Translations under genes and position numbers: made by a program
Notes under the pieces: model-generated
The model's input: the letters and a program-made list of their open reading frames with translations, nothing else
What the model was told of the DNA's origin: nothing
The model's database searches: none
Shown here: one piece after another, positions 17,739 through 27,812 of the stretch
Position numbering within the stretch: the first letter of the stretch is position 1
Layout: each line of letters opens with the position of its first letter
DNA from: Aquamicrobium lusatiense
GTDB lineage: Bacteria > Pseudomonadota > Alphaproteobacteria > Rhizobiales > Rhizobiaceae
Direction of reading: 5' to 3'
Assembly (NCBI RefSeq): GCF_014201615.1
Contig: NZ_JACHEU010000001.1
Coordinates: 453,631-517,630, forward strand
Length of the DNA: 64,000 nucleotides

Positions 17739-18011
17739 CTACCTGTCCAGCACCGCGCGTATGGTTTCCATAGCGGTCACCAGACGCCGCGACACTTCCT
17801 TGTTGGCTTCTTCGAGCCGCTCGGCGCGGGCTTCCGAATTGTCGAGTTCCTGCGCCAGCCGCGAACGGTCCGCGTTCATCCGCTGCACCTCGGCTTCCGC
17901 CTCGGCATAGTCGCGTTCATTTTCGAGCCGGGCTGCGACCGCGTTCTCGAGGCTTTCCATGGCCTTGCCCAGACGGGCGATGACCTCCTTGAGCGTGGTG
18001 TCCCCGGTCAT
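17739..18011 (-). CDS. DUF4164 coiled-coil protein
   Basis: A 90-residue protein that is almost entirely a predicted coiled coil (heptads through EAEAEVQRMNADRSRLAQELDNSEARAERLEEANKEVS). It matches the DUF4164 family, found directly upstream of zapA in many Alphaproteobacteria. The shared operon and the coiled-coil form suggest a partner of ZapA in division, comparable in place to ZapB, but this is inference. Confidence 0.85.
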   Translation of the reverse strand: MTGDTTLKEVIARLGKAMESLENAVAARLENERDYAEAEAEVQRMNADRSRLAQELDNSEARAERLEEANKEVSRRLVTAMETIRAVLDR

Positions 18012-18184
18012 GGCTCATATCCCATTATGCGCATCACCGAATCGTACGCGTTCAGAACGCGTTATCTCCGAAACATTAAGCTCCGGGTGAACCATGCGTC
18101 AACAAAGCTCTCATCCTGTCCCCCGCTAACGCTGCGCGGGACTGCGTCCAATCGGCCGAAACGCCATGAAAACGCACCGATTTG

Positions 18185-18212
18185 TTGACTTCAAGGCGTC
18201 GCCTGCTATGTG
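18185..18212 (+). promoter_or_regulatory. sigma-70-type promoter of tkt
   Basis: TTGACT (18185-18190) and TATGTG (18207-18212) are separated by 16 bases and lie about 45 bases upstream of the tkt start codon. No other good hexamer pair is seen in the gap. Confidence 0.55.
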
Positions 18213-18255
18213 TCGCCCCACCCCTTTTCCCTGCCCAGATCCTGCTGGAGGAACC

Positions 18256-20247
18256 ATGCCCTCGCGCGAACAACACGACCGGATGGCGAATGCGATCCGC
18301 TTTCTTTCCATGGATGCGATCGAGAAGGCCAATTCCGGCCATCCGGGGCTTCCGATGGGCTGCGCCGACATCGCCACGGTGCTTTTTACCCGCTACCTGA
18401 AGTTCGATGCGAAAAAGCCGCACTGGGCCGACCGCGACCGCTTCATCCTGTCGGCCGGTCACGGCTCGATGCTGCTCTACTCGCTGCTCTACCTGACCGG
18501 CTATGAGGATATCACCCTCGACGAGATCAAGAACTTCCGCCAGCTCGGTTCGCGCACGGCCGGTCACCCCGAATACGGCCATGCCGCCGGCATCGAGACG
18601 ACCACCGGTCCGCTCGGCCAGGGCATCGCCAATTCGGTCGGCTTCGCGCTCGGCGAGCGCATCATGAATGCGGCCTTCGGCAACGATCTGGTCGACCACT
18701 ACACCTATGTGCTGGCCGGTGACGGCTGCCTGATGGAAGGCATCAGCCAGGAAGCGATCTCGCTGGCCGGGCACCTGAAGCTCAACAAGCTGATCGTCTT
18801 CTGGGACGACAACAACATCTCCATCGACGGCCCGGTGACGCTGTCCGACAACACCGATCAGGCGGCCCGCTTCGCCGCTTCCGGCTGGAACACGCTGAAG
18901 ATCGACGGCCATGATCCGGAAGCGATTGCTGCCGCCATCGAAGCCGCGCGGAAATCCGACCGCCCGACGCTGATCGCCGCCAAGACCACCATCGGCTTCG
19001 GCGCCCCGACCAAGGCCGGCACCAACAAGGTGCACGGCTCGCCGCTAGGCGCCGACGAGATCGCCGCCACCCGCAAGGCGCTCGGCTGGTCCTATGAGCC
19101 GTTCGAGGTTCCGGCCGAGGTGCTGGACGCCTGGCGCGCCGCTGGCGCGCGCGGTGCCCAGACACGTGCTGCATGGGAAGAGCGCCTCGGCAAGGTCGAT
19201 GCCGGCCAGCGCGCCGAATTCGAGCGCCGCATGGCAGGCGCGCTGCCGGCCGGTCTCGACAAGGCCATCGCCGACTACAAGAAGAAACTGGCCGAGGACA
19301 AGCCGAAGGTCGCCACCCGCAAATCGTCGGAAATGGCGCTGGAGGTCATCAACGGCGTGCTGCCGGAAACCATCGGCGGCTCGGCCGACCTGACCGGCTC
19401 CAACAACACCAAGACCAGCCAGACCAGGGCGATCACGCCCGACAACTACGGCGAGCGCTACATCCATTACGGCATTCGCGAGCTTGGCATGGCGGCTGCC
19501 ATGAACGGCCTTGCCCTGCATGGCGGCGTCATTCCCTATGGCGGTACCTTCATGTGCTTCTCCGACTATGCGCGCCCGGCCATGCGTCTGGCCTCGCTGA
19601 TGGGCATCCGCTCCATCTTCGTCATGACCCATGACTCCATCGGCCTCGGCGAAGACGGCCCGACCCACCAGCCGGTTGAGCATCTGGCCGCCCTGCGCGC
19701 CGTCCCCAACCACAATGTGTTCCGTCCGGCCGATGCGACCGAGTCGGCCGAGTGCTGGCAGATCGCTCTGGAAACGGAAAAGACCCCGTCGACGCTGGCG
19801 CTGACCCGCCAGAACCTGCCGGCGGTGCGCACCACCTATGTGGAAGAGAACCTCTCCGCACGCGGTGCCTACGAGCTGGCCGCCGCCGAAGGCGGTGAAG
19901 CTGCGGTGACCATCTTCGCCACCGGCTCCGAGGTCGAGATCGCCCTCAAGGCCCGCGACCTGTTGCAGGGCCACGGCCATCCGGCCCGCGTCGTCTCGGC
20001 CCCCTGCCTCGACATCTTCTGGCAGCAGGACGAGGCTTACCGCGCGGCCACGATCGGCACGGCGAAGGTGAAGGTCGCGGTCGAGGCCGGCATCCGTCAG
20101 GGCTGGGACGCCGTGATCGGCACCGACGGCCTCTTCGTCGGCATGACCGGTTTTGGCGCCAGCGGCACCATCGAGCAGCTCTACGCGCATTTCGGCATCA
20201 CCGCCGAGGCTGTGGCGAAGGCTGCGGAAGGCCGGCTGCACGGCTGA
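18256..20247 (+). CDS. tkt: transketolase
   Basis: Transketolase moves two-carbon units between sugar phosphates in the pentose phosphate and Calvin pathways, with thiamine diphosphate. The 663 residues match the family. The start [17 protein letters not shown] follows CTGGAGGAA. The ThDP/Mg site is [13 protein letters not shown]...[12 protein letters not shown], and the pyrimidine-domain blocks [35 protein letters not shown] and TRQNLP are intact. It heads the run tkt-gap-pgk-fba, in the same direction with gaps of about 140 bases or less, which points to coordinated expression of triose/pentose metabolism. Confidence 0.97.
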   Translation: MPSREQHDRMANAIRFLSMDAIEKANSGHPGLPMGCADIATVLFTRYLKFDAKKPHWADRDRFILSAGHGSMLLYSLLYLTGYEDITLDEIKNFRQLGSRTAGHPEYGHAAGIETTTGPLGQGIANSVGFALGERIMNAAFGNDLVDHYTYVLAGDGCLMEGISQEAISLAGHLKLNKLIVFWDDNNISIDGPVTLSDNTDQAARFAASGWNTLKIDGHDPEAIAAAIEAARKSDRPTLIAAKTTIGFGAPTKAGTNKVHGSPLGADEIAATRKALGWSYEPFEVPAEVLDAWRAAGARGAQTRAAWEERLGKVDAGQRAEFERRMAGALPAGLDKAIADYKKKLAEDKPKVATRKSSEMALEVINGVLPETIGGSADLTGSNNTKTSQTRAITPDNYGERYIHYGIRELGMAAAMNGLALHGGVIPYGGTFMCFSDYARPAMRLASLMGIRSIFVMTHDSIGLGEDGPTHQPVEHLAALRAVPNHNVFRPADATESAECWQIALETEKTPSTLALTRQNLPAVRTTYVEENLSARGAYELAAAEGGEAAVTIFATGSEVEIALKARDLLQGHGHPARVVSAPCLDIFWQQDEAYRAATIGTAKVKVAVEAGIRQGWDAVIGTDGLFVGMTGFGASGTIEQLYAHFGITAEAVAKAAEGRLHG

Positions 20248-20388
20248 TCTTCGCACAATCGGGAGTCAGGCGCTGGTAAGTTGTGGACCAGAGCCTGGCT
20301 AATCGATTTGAAGCAGATGGCGGGCAATGGATTCCGGAGCCCGCCTCCCTTAAGAACGGCAGGGATTTTCCCGCTTCAGGAGACGGAC

Positions 20389-21399
20389 ATGACTTTGAAG
20401 GTTGCCATCAACGGATTTGGCCGCATCGGCCGCAATATCGTGCGCGCCATTTACGAGAGCGGCCGCAAGGATATCGACGTTGTCGCCATCAACGACCTCG
20501 GCCCGGTCGAAACCAATGCGCATCTGCTGCGCTATGATTCCGTGCATGGCCGCTTCCCGAGCGAAGTGAAGGTCAATGGCGACACCATTTCGGTCGGCTC
20601 CGACTCCTTCAAGGTGTTCGCCGAGCGCGATCCGTCGAAGCTGCCGTGGGGCGAGCTTGGCGTCGACATCGTGCTGGAGTGCACCGGCATCTTCACCTCG
20701 AAGGAAAAAGCCTCGGCTCACCTCGCCGGCGGCGCCAAGCGCGTCATCGTCTCGGCCCCGGCCGATGGTGCTGACCTCACCGTCGTCTATGGCGTGAACC
20801 ACGACAAGCTGACGAAGGACCACATCGTCATTTCCAACGCCTCGTGCACCACCAACTGCCTGGCCCCGGTCGCCAAGGTGCTCAACGACGCCTTTGGCAT
20901 CGAGAAGGGCTTCATGACCACCGTGCACGCCTATACGGGTGACCAGCCGACGCTGGACACCATGCACAAGGATCTCTACCGCGCCCGCGCCGCCGCCGTC
21001 TCCATGATCCCGACCTCGACGGGTGCCGCCAAGGCCGTCGGCCTCGTGCTGCCTGAGCTGAAGGGCAAGCTGGACGGCGTGTCGATCCGCGTGCCGACCC
21101 CGAACGTCTCGGTCATCGACTTCAAGTTCGTGCCGAAGCGCAACGTCACCGTCGAAGAGGTCAACGCCGCACTGGTCGCTGCCGCCGATGGCCCGCTGAA
21201 AGGCATTCTCGCATATACCGACGAGCCGCTGGTCTCCATCGACCTCAACCACAACCCGGCGTCCTCGACCTTCGCGCTTGACCAGACCAAGGTCATCGAA
21301 GGCAATCTGGTGCGCGTCATGTCGTGGTACGACAACGAATGGGGCTTCTCCAACCGCATGGCCGACACGGCCGTTGCGCTGGGCAAGACCATCGCCTGA
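20389..21399 (+). CDS. gap: glyceraldehyde-3-phosphate dehydrogenase, NAD type
   Basis: GAPDH oxidises glyceraldehyde-3-phosphate to 1,3-bisphosphoglycerate. The 336 residues include the Rossmann motif [10 protein letters not shown], the acidic residue in AINDLG that favours NAD over NADP, and the catalytic Cys153 in [12 protein letters not shown] with its partner histidine in [10 protein letters not shown]. The C-terminal [13 protein letters not shown] is invariant. The ATG at 20389 follows AGGAGACGG; the frame extends upstream but the family starts here. A terminator-like hairpin follows, so pgk may have its own promoter or rely on read-through. Confidence 0.97.
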   Translation: MTLKVAINGFGRIGRNIVRAIYESGRKDIDVVAINDLGPVETNAHLLRYDSVHGRFPSEVKVNGDTISVGSDSFKVFAERDPSKLPWGELGVDIVLECTGIFTSKEKASAHLAGGAKRVIVSAPADGADLTVVYGVNHDKLTKDHIVISNASCTTNCLAPVAKVLNDAFGIEKGFMTTVHAYTGDQPTLDTMHKDLYRARAAAVSMIPTSTGAAKAVGLVLPELKGKLDGVSIRVPTPNVSVIDFKFVPKRNVTVEEVNAALVAAADGPLKGILAYTDEPLVSIDLNHNPASSTFALDQTKVIEGNLVRVMSWYDNEWGFSNRMADTAVALGKTIA

Positions 21400-21417
21400 A
21401 CGGCATTAACGTAATGA

Positions 21418-21442
21418 AACGCCCGGCTTTGCCGGGCGTTTT
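21418..21442 (+). terminator. hairpin after gap
   Basis: A perfect 10-base-pair stem (aacgcccggc / gccgggcgtt) with a TTT loop and trailing TT, 18 bases after the gap stop codon. It may be partly efficient, since pgk follows in the same direction. Confidence 0.8.
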
Positions 21443-21517
21443 GCTTTGTGTCATAAGCCTTGCATGGCAATGCCGGCCTGTGGGCTCCGGCGCATTTCTT
21501 GAGAGGGTGATTTTCAC

Positions 21518-22717
21518 ATGACAGCTGGCTTCAAGACGCTGGACGACATCGGCTCCATAGCCGGCAAACGGGTGCTTGTGCGCGTCGATCTCAATGTGCC
21601 CATGGCGGATGGCAAGGTTACCGACGCCACCCGCATCGAACGCGTCGGCCCGACCATTGCCGAACTGTCCGGCAAGGGCGCGAAGGTCATCCTGCTTGCC
21701 CATTTCGGCCGCCCCAAAGGTGAGGCGAACGCGGAATTCTCGCTGGAGCCGGTGGCGAAGGCTACGGCCGAAGTGCTCGGCCGCGCCGTGGGCTTCGCCG
21801 GCGACTGCATTGGCGAAAAGGCTGCGGGCGCAATTGCCGCCATGAAGGACGGCGACGTTCTGCTTCTGGAAAACACCCGTTTCCACAAGGGTGAAGAAAA
21901 GAACGATCCCGATTTCGTGAAGGCGCTGGCCGAAAACGGCGACATCTATGTCAACGACGCCTTTTCCGCCGCCCATCGCGCGCATGCCTCGACCGAGGGG
22001 CTGGCGCATATATTGCCGGCCTATGCGGGCCGCACCATGCAGGCGGAGCTGGAAGCGCTGGAAAAGGGCCTGGGCAACCCGGTCAAGCCGGTCGTCGCCA
22101 TCGTTGGCGGCGCCAAGGTTTCCACCAAGATCAACCTGCTCATGAACCTCGTGAAGAAGGTCGACGCGCTGGTCATCGGCGGCGGCATGGCCAACACCTT
22201 CCTTGCCGCGCGCGGCACTGAGGTCGGCAAGTCGCTGGCCGAGCATGATCTGGCCAAAACGGCAAAGCAGATCATGATCGAGGCGGCCGAGGCCGGCTGC
22301 GCGGTCATCCTGCCCGCCGATGGCGTCGTGGCCCGTGAGTTCAAAGCAAATGCCCCGAACGAAACCGTCGCCATCGATGCCGTACCCGCCGACGCCATGA
22401 TCCTCGACGCAGGCGCGAAGAGCATCGAGGTGATCAATCAGTGGATCGATCGCGCCGCAACGCTGGTCTGGAACGGCCCGCTCGGCGCCTTCGAGATCGA
22501 GCCCTTCGACCGCGCCACGGTCGAGGCCGCGCGTCATGCCGCAGGCCGCACCCGCGAGGGCAGGCTGGTCTCGGTCGCCGGCGGCGGCGACACGGTGGCC
22601 GCGCTCAACCATGCGGGGGCTGCCGACGATTTCACCTATGTCTCCACCGCGGGCGGCGCCTTCCTGGAGTGGATGGAAGGCAAGCCGCTGCCGGGCGTCG
22701 AGGTTCTGAAGCGCTGA
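21518..22717 (+). CDS. pgk: phosphoglycerate kinase
   Basis: Pgk transfers phosphate from 1,3-bisphosphoglycerate to ADP. The 399-residue protein carries [19 protein letters not shown], the HFGRPKGE loop, [20 protein letters not shown] motif ([16 protein letters not shown]) and the nucleotide-binding end [12 protein letters not shown] / [17 protein letters not shown]. The start at 21518 follows GAGAGGGTGA. It lies between gap and fba, the usual Rhizobiales order. Confidence 0.97.
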   Translation: MTAGFKTLDDIGSIAGKRVLVRVDLNVPMADGKVTDATRIERVGPTIAELSGKGAKVILLAHFGRPKGEANAEFSLEPVAKATAEVLGRAVGFAGDCIGEKAAGAIAAMKDGDVLLLENTRFHKGEEKNDPDFVKALAENGDIYVNDAFSAAHRAHASTEGLAHILPAYAGRTMQAELEALEKGLGNPVKPVVAIVGGAKVSTKINLLMNLVKKVDALVIGGGMANTFLAARGTEVGKSLAEHDLAKTAKQIMIEAAEAGCAVILPADGVVAREFKANAPNETVAIDAVPADAMILDAGAKSIEVINQWIDRAATLVWNGPLGAFEIEPFDRATVEAARHAAGRTREGRLVSVAGGGDTVAALNHAGAADDFTYVSTAGGAFLEWMEGKPLPGVEVLKR

Positions 22718-22855
22718 TTCCCACAGCTTTCGCCCAAAAGGCGGAAACGGTGAACTTTCAATCGATTAGGACTTTGGCGCAGCATTCCTTTGCTGGGCCG
22801 GGTCTGCTATGCGGCCGGCATGCTTTCCAGCACGCACCTTTTTGAGGAGTGATAC

Positions 22856-23881
22856 ATGAGCGAACGTCTTGAGGATATCGCGGCGGCCATGGTGGCCGAC
22901 GGCAAGGGCATTCTTGCAGCCGATGAAAGTTCCGGAACGATCAAGAAGCGTTTCGACGCGATCAATGTCGAATCCACGGAGAACAATCGCCGGGACTATC
23001 GCGAGCTGATGTTCCGCTCGGAAGAAGCGATGACGAAGTACATCTCCGGCGTCATCCTCTTCGACGAAACGATCCGCCAGAAGGCCGCCGACGGCACGCC
23101 GCTGGTCGATGTCATCCGCGCCGCCGGTTCCATCCCAGGCATCAAGGTCGACGCCGGCGCCAAGCCGCTGGCCGGCTTCCCCGGCGACACCATCACCGAG
23201 GGCCTCGACGGCCTGCGCGAGCGTCTGGCCGAGTATTACAAGCTCGGCGCCCGCTTCGCCAAGTGGCGCGCGGTCATCGACATCAACGATGAAGAGGCCG
23301 TTCCCTCCGGCTACGCCATCGACGCCAACTGCCATGCGCTGGCCCGCTATGCGGCGCTGTGCCAGGAAGCCGGCATCGTGCCGATCGTCGAGCCGGAAGT
23401 GCTGATGGACGGCTCGCACGACATCGACACCTGCTATGACGTCACCAAGGTCACGCTGCTCCAGCTCTATGCCGAGCTGAACGCCGCCGACGTGGTTCTG
23501 GAAGGCACGATCCTCAAGCCGAACATGGTCATCGCCGGCAAGAAGTCGGGCACGAAGAACTCGCCCGAGGAAGTGGCCGAAAAGACCATCAAGCTGTTCC
23601 GCGAGACGGTTCCGGTTGCCGTTCCGGGCATCGCTTTCCTGTCGGGCGGCCAGTCGGATGAGGAGGCCACCGCCAACCTCAACGCCATCAACGCCATCGG
23701 CCCGCATCCGTGGAAGCTGACCTTCTCCTACGGCCGCGCCCTTCAGGCCGCGCCGCAGAAGGCATGGTCCGGCAAGGTGGAAAACGTCGCCGCCGCGCAG
23801 GCTGCCTTCACCCACCGCGCCCGCATGAACTCGCTGGCAGCGCTCGGCAAGTGGGAAGCCAGCCTCGAAACGGCCGGCTGA
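22856..23881 (+). CDS. fba: fructose-bisphosphate aldolase, class I
   Basis: This aldolase cleaves fructose-1,6-bisphosphate through a Schiff-base lysine and needs no metal. The 341 residues match the plant/animal-like class I family: start LEDIAAAMVADGKGILAADESSGTIKKRF, phosphate/substrate block ARFAKWRAV, and Schiff-base Lys221 in EGTILKPNMV. The C-terminal SGGQSDEEAT and FSYGRALQ are conserved. It follows a GAGGAG site. Having class I rather than the metal-dependent class II enzyme is usual for rhizobia. A strong terminator closes the tkt-gap-pgk-fba run. Confidence 0.96.
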   Translation: MSERLEDIAAAMVADGKGILAADESSGTIKKRFDAINVESTENNRRDYRELMFRSEEAMTKYISGVILFDETIRQKAADGTPLVDVIRAAGSIPGIKVDAGAKPLAGFPGDTITEGLDGLRERLAEYYKLGARFAKWRAVIDINDEEAVPSGYAIDANCHALARYAALCQEAGIVPIVEPEVLMDGSHDIDTCYDVTKVTLLQLYAELNAADVVLEGTILKPNMVIAGKKSGTKNSPEEVAEKTIKLFRETVPVAVPGIAFLSGGQSDEEATANLNAINAIGPHPWKLTFSYGRALQAAPQKAWSGKVENVAAAQAAFTHRARMNSLAALGKWEASLETAG

Positions 23882-23920
23882 GCGCCCCACGCATAAGCAC
23901 GCAGCCTTTGTGCAAATTAA

Positions 23921-23948
23921 AAAGCCCCGGTCATGCCGGGGCTTTTTT
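23921..23948. terminator. bidirectional terminator between fba and the helicase
   Basis: A perfect 10-base-pair stem (aaagccccgg / ccggggcttt), 5-base loop, with six Ts on the plus strand and five on the minus strand, between two converging genes. Confidence 0.92.
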
Positions 23949-24007
23949 GTTCAGGAGGTGCTGCGCCCGTGACGATATCCGATGCGCACGCTGAAGACGC
24001 TGATGTC

Positions 24008-25876
24008 TCAATCGGATTTCGGCCGCTTCGGCTTCTTTGCCGGCTTTGCAGCAGCGCCCTTCTCGAATTTCGGCTTGGCCGGCTTCTTGCTGCCCCATGG
24101 CTTGTCAGCTCCCGGCTTATCGCCCCACGGCTTGGTACCGGCCTCGGTAAATTTCTTCTTGGCGGGACGCTCGTCATTGCCTTTGTCGTATCCGCCCTTG
24201 CCGCGGTGCGGCTTCTTTTCCGGCCGCTGCGGACGATAGGCGCTGCGCGCAAAATCCGGTTCGCCTTCCACCGCCTCGACACGGATGTTGCCCTGGATGG
24301 TCATATGCGGACCCAGCGCTTCCACGAACGCATCGGCGCTGTCAGCGGAAATCTGGACGAAGGTTTCCTCCGGCTGCATGCGGATGGCCCCGATCTCGCG
24401 CTTGGTCAGATTGGCGGTGCGGCACAGCATCGGGATCAGCCAGCGCGGCTCGGCATTCTGCTTGCGGCCGACCGACAGCGAGAACCAGACGCTGTCACCG
24501 AAATCGTCCCGCGATTTGGATGGAGTACCGGCTTGGCCGCGTGCCTTGCCGGCGGCCGGCAGCGGCCCGCTTTCCGAAAGATATTCCGGCGCGGAGCGTC
24601 CGGAGCGGCTGAGGCGCAGATAGGCCGCCGCCATCTGCTCGGGGCCGAACCGGTCGAGCAGGGTGGCGACGAAGTCACGCTCACCCTCGCTGACCGGCTC
24701 CGACAGGGCCGGGTCGACCAGCATGCGCTCATTGTCGCGCGCCACAACCTCGTCGGCGGAGGGCGGCCGCGCCCATTCGGCCTCGATGCGCGCAGCCTGC
24801 AGCACCCGCTCGCAGCGCCGGCGCGCCGGGTGCGGCACGATCAGGGCGCTGATGCCCTTGCGCCCTGCCCGGCCCGTGCGGCCGCTGCGATGCAGCAGCG
24901 TGTCGGGATTGGAGGGCAGGTCGGCATGGATCACCAGTTCGAGACCCGGAAGGTCGATGCCGCGCGCCGCCACGTCGGTGGCGATGCACACCCGTGCCCG
25001 CCCGTCGCGCATGGCCTGCAAGGCATGGGTGCGCTCGTTCTGGCTCAACTCGCCCGACATGGCGACGACGGAGAAATTGCGGTTGTTCAGGCGGGCAGTG
25101 AGATGGTTCACCGCCGCGCGCGTGTTGCAGAACACGATGGCGTTGCGCGCCTCGTAGTAGCGCAGCACGTTGACGATGGCGTTGTCGCGGTCGGAAGGGG
25201 ACACCACCAGCGCGCGATATTCGATGTCGTGATGCTGCTTCTGCTCGCCCGCCGCGGCGATGCGCACGGCATCGCGCTGGTATTCCTTCGCCAGCGTTGC
25301 GATGGCGCGCGGCACGGTGGCCGAGAACATCAGCGTGCGGCGTTCGACCGGCGAAGAGCCGAGAATGAATTCCAGATCCTCGCGGAAGCCGAGGTCGAGC
25401 ATCTCGTCGGCCTCGTCCAGCACCACGGCGGCAAGGCCGGAAATGTCGAGGGCGCCACGGGTGATGTGATCGCGCAGGCGTCCGGGCGTGCCGACGACGA
25501 TATGGGCGCCGCGTTCCAGCGCCCGCCGCTCGGTGCGCATGTCCATGCCACCGACACAGGTGGCGATCGAAGCGCCCGCGAATTCGTAGAGCCAGACAAG
25601 TTCGCGGGCCACCTGCAGGGCAAGCTCGCGGGTCGGCGCGACCACCAGTCCAAGCGGCGCACCCGCCGCCCCGAAGCGCTCGGTCTCGCCAAGCAGGGTC
25701 GGAGCGAGCGCCAGCCCGAAGGCCACCGTCTTGCCGGAGCCGGTCTGCGCGGAAACCAGCGCGTCGGACTGCCCCAGTGCCGGATCGAGCACGGCCTTCT
25801 GCACGGGCGTCAGTTCGGAATAACCGCGCTTTTCCAGCGCTTCGGCCAGCGCGGGCGCGATACCATCAACCATCAT
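24008..25876 (-). CDS. DEAD-box RNA helicase (DeaD/CsdA-like)
   Basis: An ATP-dependent RNA helicase of 622 residues. The Q motif and Walker A AQTGSGKT (near 43-50) are followed by PTRELA, VLDEADEMLDLGF (motif II), FSATVP (III) and HRSGRTGRAGRKG (VI). After the core comes an RNA-binding domain of the DbpA type (REIGAIRMQPEETFVQIS...) near 490-560, then a Lys/Pro-rich basic tail. This layout fits DeaD/CsdA helicases acting in ribosome assembly and cold adaptation. Two adjacent ATGs (25876, 25873) compete as start; an upstream extension is less likely. Expression is divergent from asd. Confidence 0.92.
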   Translation of the reverse strand: MMVDGIAPALAEALEKRGYSELTPVQKAVLDPALGQSDALVSAQTGSGKTVAFGLALAPTLLGETERFGAAGAPLGLVVAPTRELALQVARELVWLYEFAGASIATCVGGMDMRTERRALERGAHIVVGTPGRLRDHITRGALDISGLAAVVLDEADEMLDLGFREDLEFILGSSPVERRTLMFSATVPRAIATLAKEYQRDAVRIAAAGEQKQHHDIEYRALVVSPSDRDNAIVNVLRYYEARNAIVFCNTRAAVNHLTARLNNRNFSVVAMSGELSQNERTHALQAMRDGRARVCIATDVAARGIDLPGLELVIHADLPSNPDTLLHRSGRTGRAGRKGISALIVPHPARRRCERVLQAARIEAEWARPPSADEVVARDNERMLVDPALSEPVSEGERDFVATLLDRFGPEQMAAAYLRLSRSGRSAPEYLSESGPLPAAGKARGQAGTPSKSRDDFGDSVWFSLSVGRKQNAEPRWLIPMLCRTANLTKREIGAIRMQPEETFVQISADSADAFVEALGPHMTIQGNIRVEAVEGEPDFARSAYRPQRPEKKPHRGKGGYDKGNDERPAKKKFTEAGTKPWGDKPGADKPWGSKKPAKPKFEKGAAAKPAKKPKRPKSD

Positions 25877-26017
25877 CGTCGTCTTTCGGAATACAGGGCC
25901 TGTCGCGGCCTTCGATAAAAGCAAAGCCGGCCTCCCGGGGGCAAACGCCCGCACGGCCGGAAACGAAACTGCGCTGCTCCTACTGCGCAACGCGGCCATT
26001 GTACAGAGCGTGCGCAA

Positions 26018-26045
26018 TTGACTCTTGACGCAAAACGCGTAAAAG
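26018..26045 (+). promoter_or_regulatory. possible promoter of the asd leader
   Basis: TTGACT (26018-26023) and TAAAAG (26040-26045) with a 16-base spacer. Transcription would start about 20 bases before the leader ORF. The -10 match is moderate. Confidence 0.4.
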
Positions 26046-26070
26046 CGCCACCGAACAGGACGTTTCCACC

Positions 26071-26205
26071 ATGCGCGGCCTTACCATGGCTCTTCTCGCA
26101 CGCGGTCTTTTCAGCCGCGAGACCCCGGCTCCCGCCGGGCGCATGATCGCGTCGCTGCTTTCGACCAAAACCACGGCCAAAAAAACGACCGCCACCACGG
26201 TCTGA
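26071..26205 (+). CDS. Thr/Lys-rich leader peptide upstream of asd
   Basis: A 44-codon ORF preceded by CAGGACG, ending 116 bases before asd. Its last 14 residues read STKTTAKKTTATTV minus the first serine: seven threonines and three lysines. Methionine codons occur at positions 1, 6 and 25. A start at 26143 would give a 20-residue peptide of typical leader size. Asd makes the common precursor of Thr, Met and Lys, so these codons match end products. Downstream lie alternative hairpins: 26228-26236/26242-26251, 26233-26239/26255-26261, and 26257-26262/26272-26277 followed by TT. No long T-run is present. Attenuation is inferred, not shown. Confidence 0.5.
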   Translation: MRGLTMALLARGLFSRETPAPAGRMIASLLSTKTTAKKTTATTV

Positions 26206-26227
26206 TCTCCCTTGGCCTGCTCGCCCT

Positions 26228-26279
26228 CTCCCCGGGTCCGGCCCGAGGGAGGCGGGACCCGCGAATGGCCGGCGGGTTT
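26228..26279 (+). promoter_or_regulatory. mutually exclusive hairpins in the asd leader
   Basis: Three short hairpins share bases: A (9 pairs, one bulge; 26228-26236 with 26242-26251), B (7 pairs; 26233-26239 with 26255-26261), and C (6 pairs; 26257-26262 with 26272-26277, then TT). A and B exclude each other, as do B and C. In addition GGCCAA in the Thr codons (26175-26180) can pair with TTGGCC (26212-26217). This is the kind of switching geometry seen in attenuators, but GC-rich DNA forms such pairs easily. Confidence 0.4.
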
Positions 26280-26321
26280 CTCCAAGCAAAACAAGCGGAG
26301 AGCGACAGGAGATAGATTTCG

Positions 26322-27356
26322 ATGGGCTTCAAGGTTGCGGTTGTCGGCGCCACGGGCAATGTGGGTCGCGAAATGCTCAACATTCTGGAAGAGCGCGGTT
26401 TTCCGGTCAGCGAAGTCGTGGCGCTTGCCTCGCGCCGCAGCCAGGGCACCGAAGTGTCCTTCGGCGACAGGACGCTGAAGGTGAAGGCGCTCGAAACCTA
26501 CGATTTTTCCGACACCGACATCGCCCTGATGTCCGCCGGCGGCAACGTCTCCAAGGAATGGTCGCCGAAGATCGGCAAGCAGGGCTGCGTCGTCATTGAT
26601 AATTCTTCCGCTTTCCGCACCGATCCTGACGTGCCGCTGATCGTGCCGGAAGTGAACCCCGACGCCATCGACGGCTTCTCCAAGAAAAACATCATCGCCA
26701 ACCCCAACTGCTCGACCGCGCAGATGCTGGTGGCGCTGAAGCCACTGCATGATGCCGCGACCATCAGGCGCGTCGTTGTCTCGACCTACCAGTCCGTGTC
26801 GGGCGCCGGCAAGGAAGGCATGGACGAGCTGTTCACGCAGACCCGCGCCGTGTTCGTGGCTGACCCGGTGGAAGCGAAGAAGTTCACCAAGCGCATCGCC
26901 TTCAACGTCATCCCGCACATCGACGTGTTCATGGAAGACGGCACCACCAAGGAAGAGTGGAAGATGGTCGCCGAGACCAAGAAGATGCTCGACCCGAAGA
27001 TCAAGGTCACCGCAACCTGCGTGCGCGTGCCGGTGTTCATCGGCCATTCGGAGGCCGTGAACCTCGAATTCGAGAAGCCGATCACCGCCGACGAGGCCCG
27101 CGACATCCTGCGCGAGGCGCCGGGCTGCCTGGTCATCGACAAGCATGAGGACGGCGGCTACATCACGCCGATCGAGAGCGCCGGCGAGGACGCCACCTAC
27201 ATCTCCCGCATCCGCGAGGATTCCACCATCGACAACGGCCTGAACCTGTGGATCGTGTCGGACAATCTGCGCAAGGGCGCGGCCCTCAACACCGTGCAGA
27301 TCGCCGAACTGCTGGTGGCACGCAGGCTCATCCAGCCGAAGCAGAAGGCCGCCTGA
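26322..27356 (+). CDS. asd: aspartate-semialdehyde dehydrogenase
   Basis: Asd reduces aspartyl phosphate to aspartate semialdehyde, the branch point to lysine/diaminopimelate, threonine and methionine. The 344 residues start MGFKVAVVGATGNVGREML (NADP-binding GxTGxVG) and have the catalytic Cys130 in NPNCSTAQ and the partner histidine in VPVFIGHSEAVNLEF. The start follows CAGGAGATAG. The 5' region holds a Thr/Lys-rich leader ORF. The gene ends in a strong bidirectional terminator facing gapR. Confidence 0.97.
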   Translation: MGFKVAVVGATGNVGREMLNILEERGFPVSEVVALASRRSQGTEVSFGDRTLKVKALETYDFSDTDIALMSAGGNVSKEWSPKIGKQGCVVIDNSSAFRTDPDVPLIVPEVNPDAIDGFSKKNIIANPNCSTAQMLVALKPLHDAATIRRVVVSTYQSVSGAGKEGMDELFTQTRAVFVADPVEAKKFTKRIAFNVIPHIDVFMEDGTTKEEWKMVAETKKMLDPKIKVTATCVRVPVFIGHSEAVNLEFEKPITADEARDILREAPGCLVIDKHEDGGYITPIESAGEDATYISRIREDSTIDNGLNLWIVSDNLRKGAALNTVQIAELLVARRLIQPKQKAA

Positions 27357-27374
27357 GCCGCATTATAACGCTCA

Positions 27375-27417
27375 AAAAGAAAACGCCCTGAAGCAGCACT
27401 TCAGGGCGTTTTCTTTT
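27375..27417. terminator. bidirectional terminator between asd and gapR
   Basis: A perfect 19-base-pair stem (arms 27375-27393 and 27399-27417), 5-base loop, with A/T-rich outer ends giving U-tracts in both directions, placed between two converging genes. Confidence 0.93.
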
Positions 27418-27451
27418 GGAAAGCAGCGGTGCCGGTTACAGGCTGCGGCGA

Positions 27452-27712
27452 TCACACCATTCCGAGAGCGGCCTTGTAGAGGTCGAGGATCGATTCCTCC
27501 TCCTCGCGCTCGGCCTGATCCTTCTTGCGCAGGCGGATGATGGTGCGCATCGCCTTGGTGTCGAAGCCGGTGCCCTTAGCCTCGGCGAACACTTCCTTGA
27601 TGTCGTCGGCGATGGTCTTCTTCTCCTCCTCGAGACGCTCGATGCGCTCGATGAAGGCCCGCAGCTGGCCGGCGGCCACGGTATTGCTGGTTTCGGTGAT
27701 CTCGTCGGCCAT
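27452..27712 (-). CDS. gapR: GapR-family (DUF2312) nucleoid-associated protein
   Basis: GapR of Caulobacter binds overtwisted DNA ahead of replication and transcription and stimulates topoisomerases. This 86-residue protein has the family pattern: [29 protein letters not shown] coiled coil, then [22 protein letters not shown], then an acidic helix ([16 protein letters not shown]). Length and sequence fit the short DUF2312 family closely. It lies alone between asd and pyc, on the minus strand. Confidence 0.92.
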   Translation of the reverse strand: MADEITETSNTVAAGQLRAFIERIERLEEEKKTIADDIKEVFAEAKGTGFDTKAMRTIIRLRKKDQAEREEEESILDLYKAALGMV

Positions 27713-27812
27713 GATGTTCTCCGTATCTTTTCCGGTTGGTGGCGGCGACTCGCAAGCCCGGCCGCAAATTCAGCCCGGTTCGATGCCCGACAGGCTCGGG
27801 CGGGTCAAGCAG

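Noticed and set aside
23933..25918. Long open frame on the plus strand opposite the DEAD-box helicase (661 codons)
   Set aside because: It is antisense to a gene with complete helicase motifs. Its protein is rich in His, Arg and Gly as expected for a shadow of a GC-rich gene, and it has no recognisable domain or ribosome-binding site.
25877..26017. Inverted repeats in the 5' leader of the helicase as a thermosensor or riboswitch
   Set aside because: The pairs are short and GC-rich, and no known aptamer pattern is visible.
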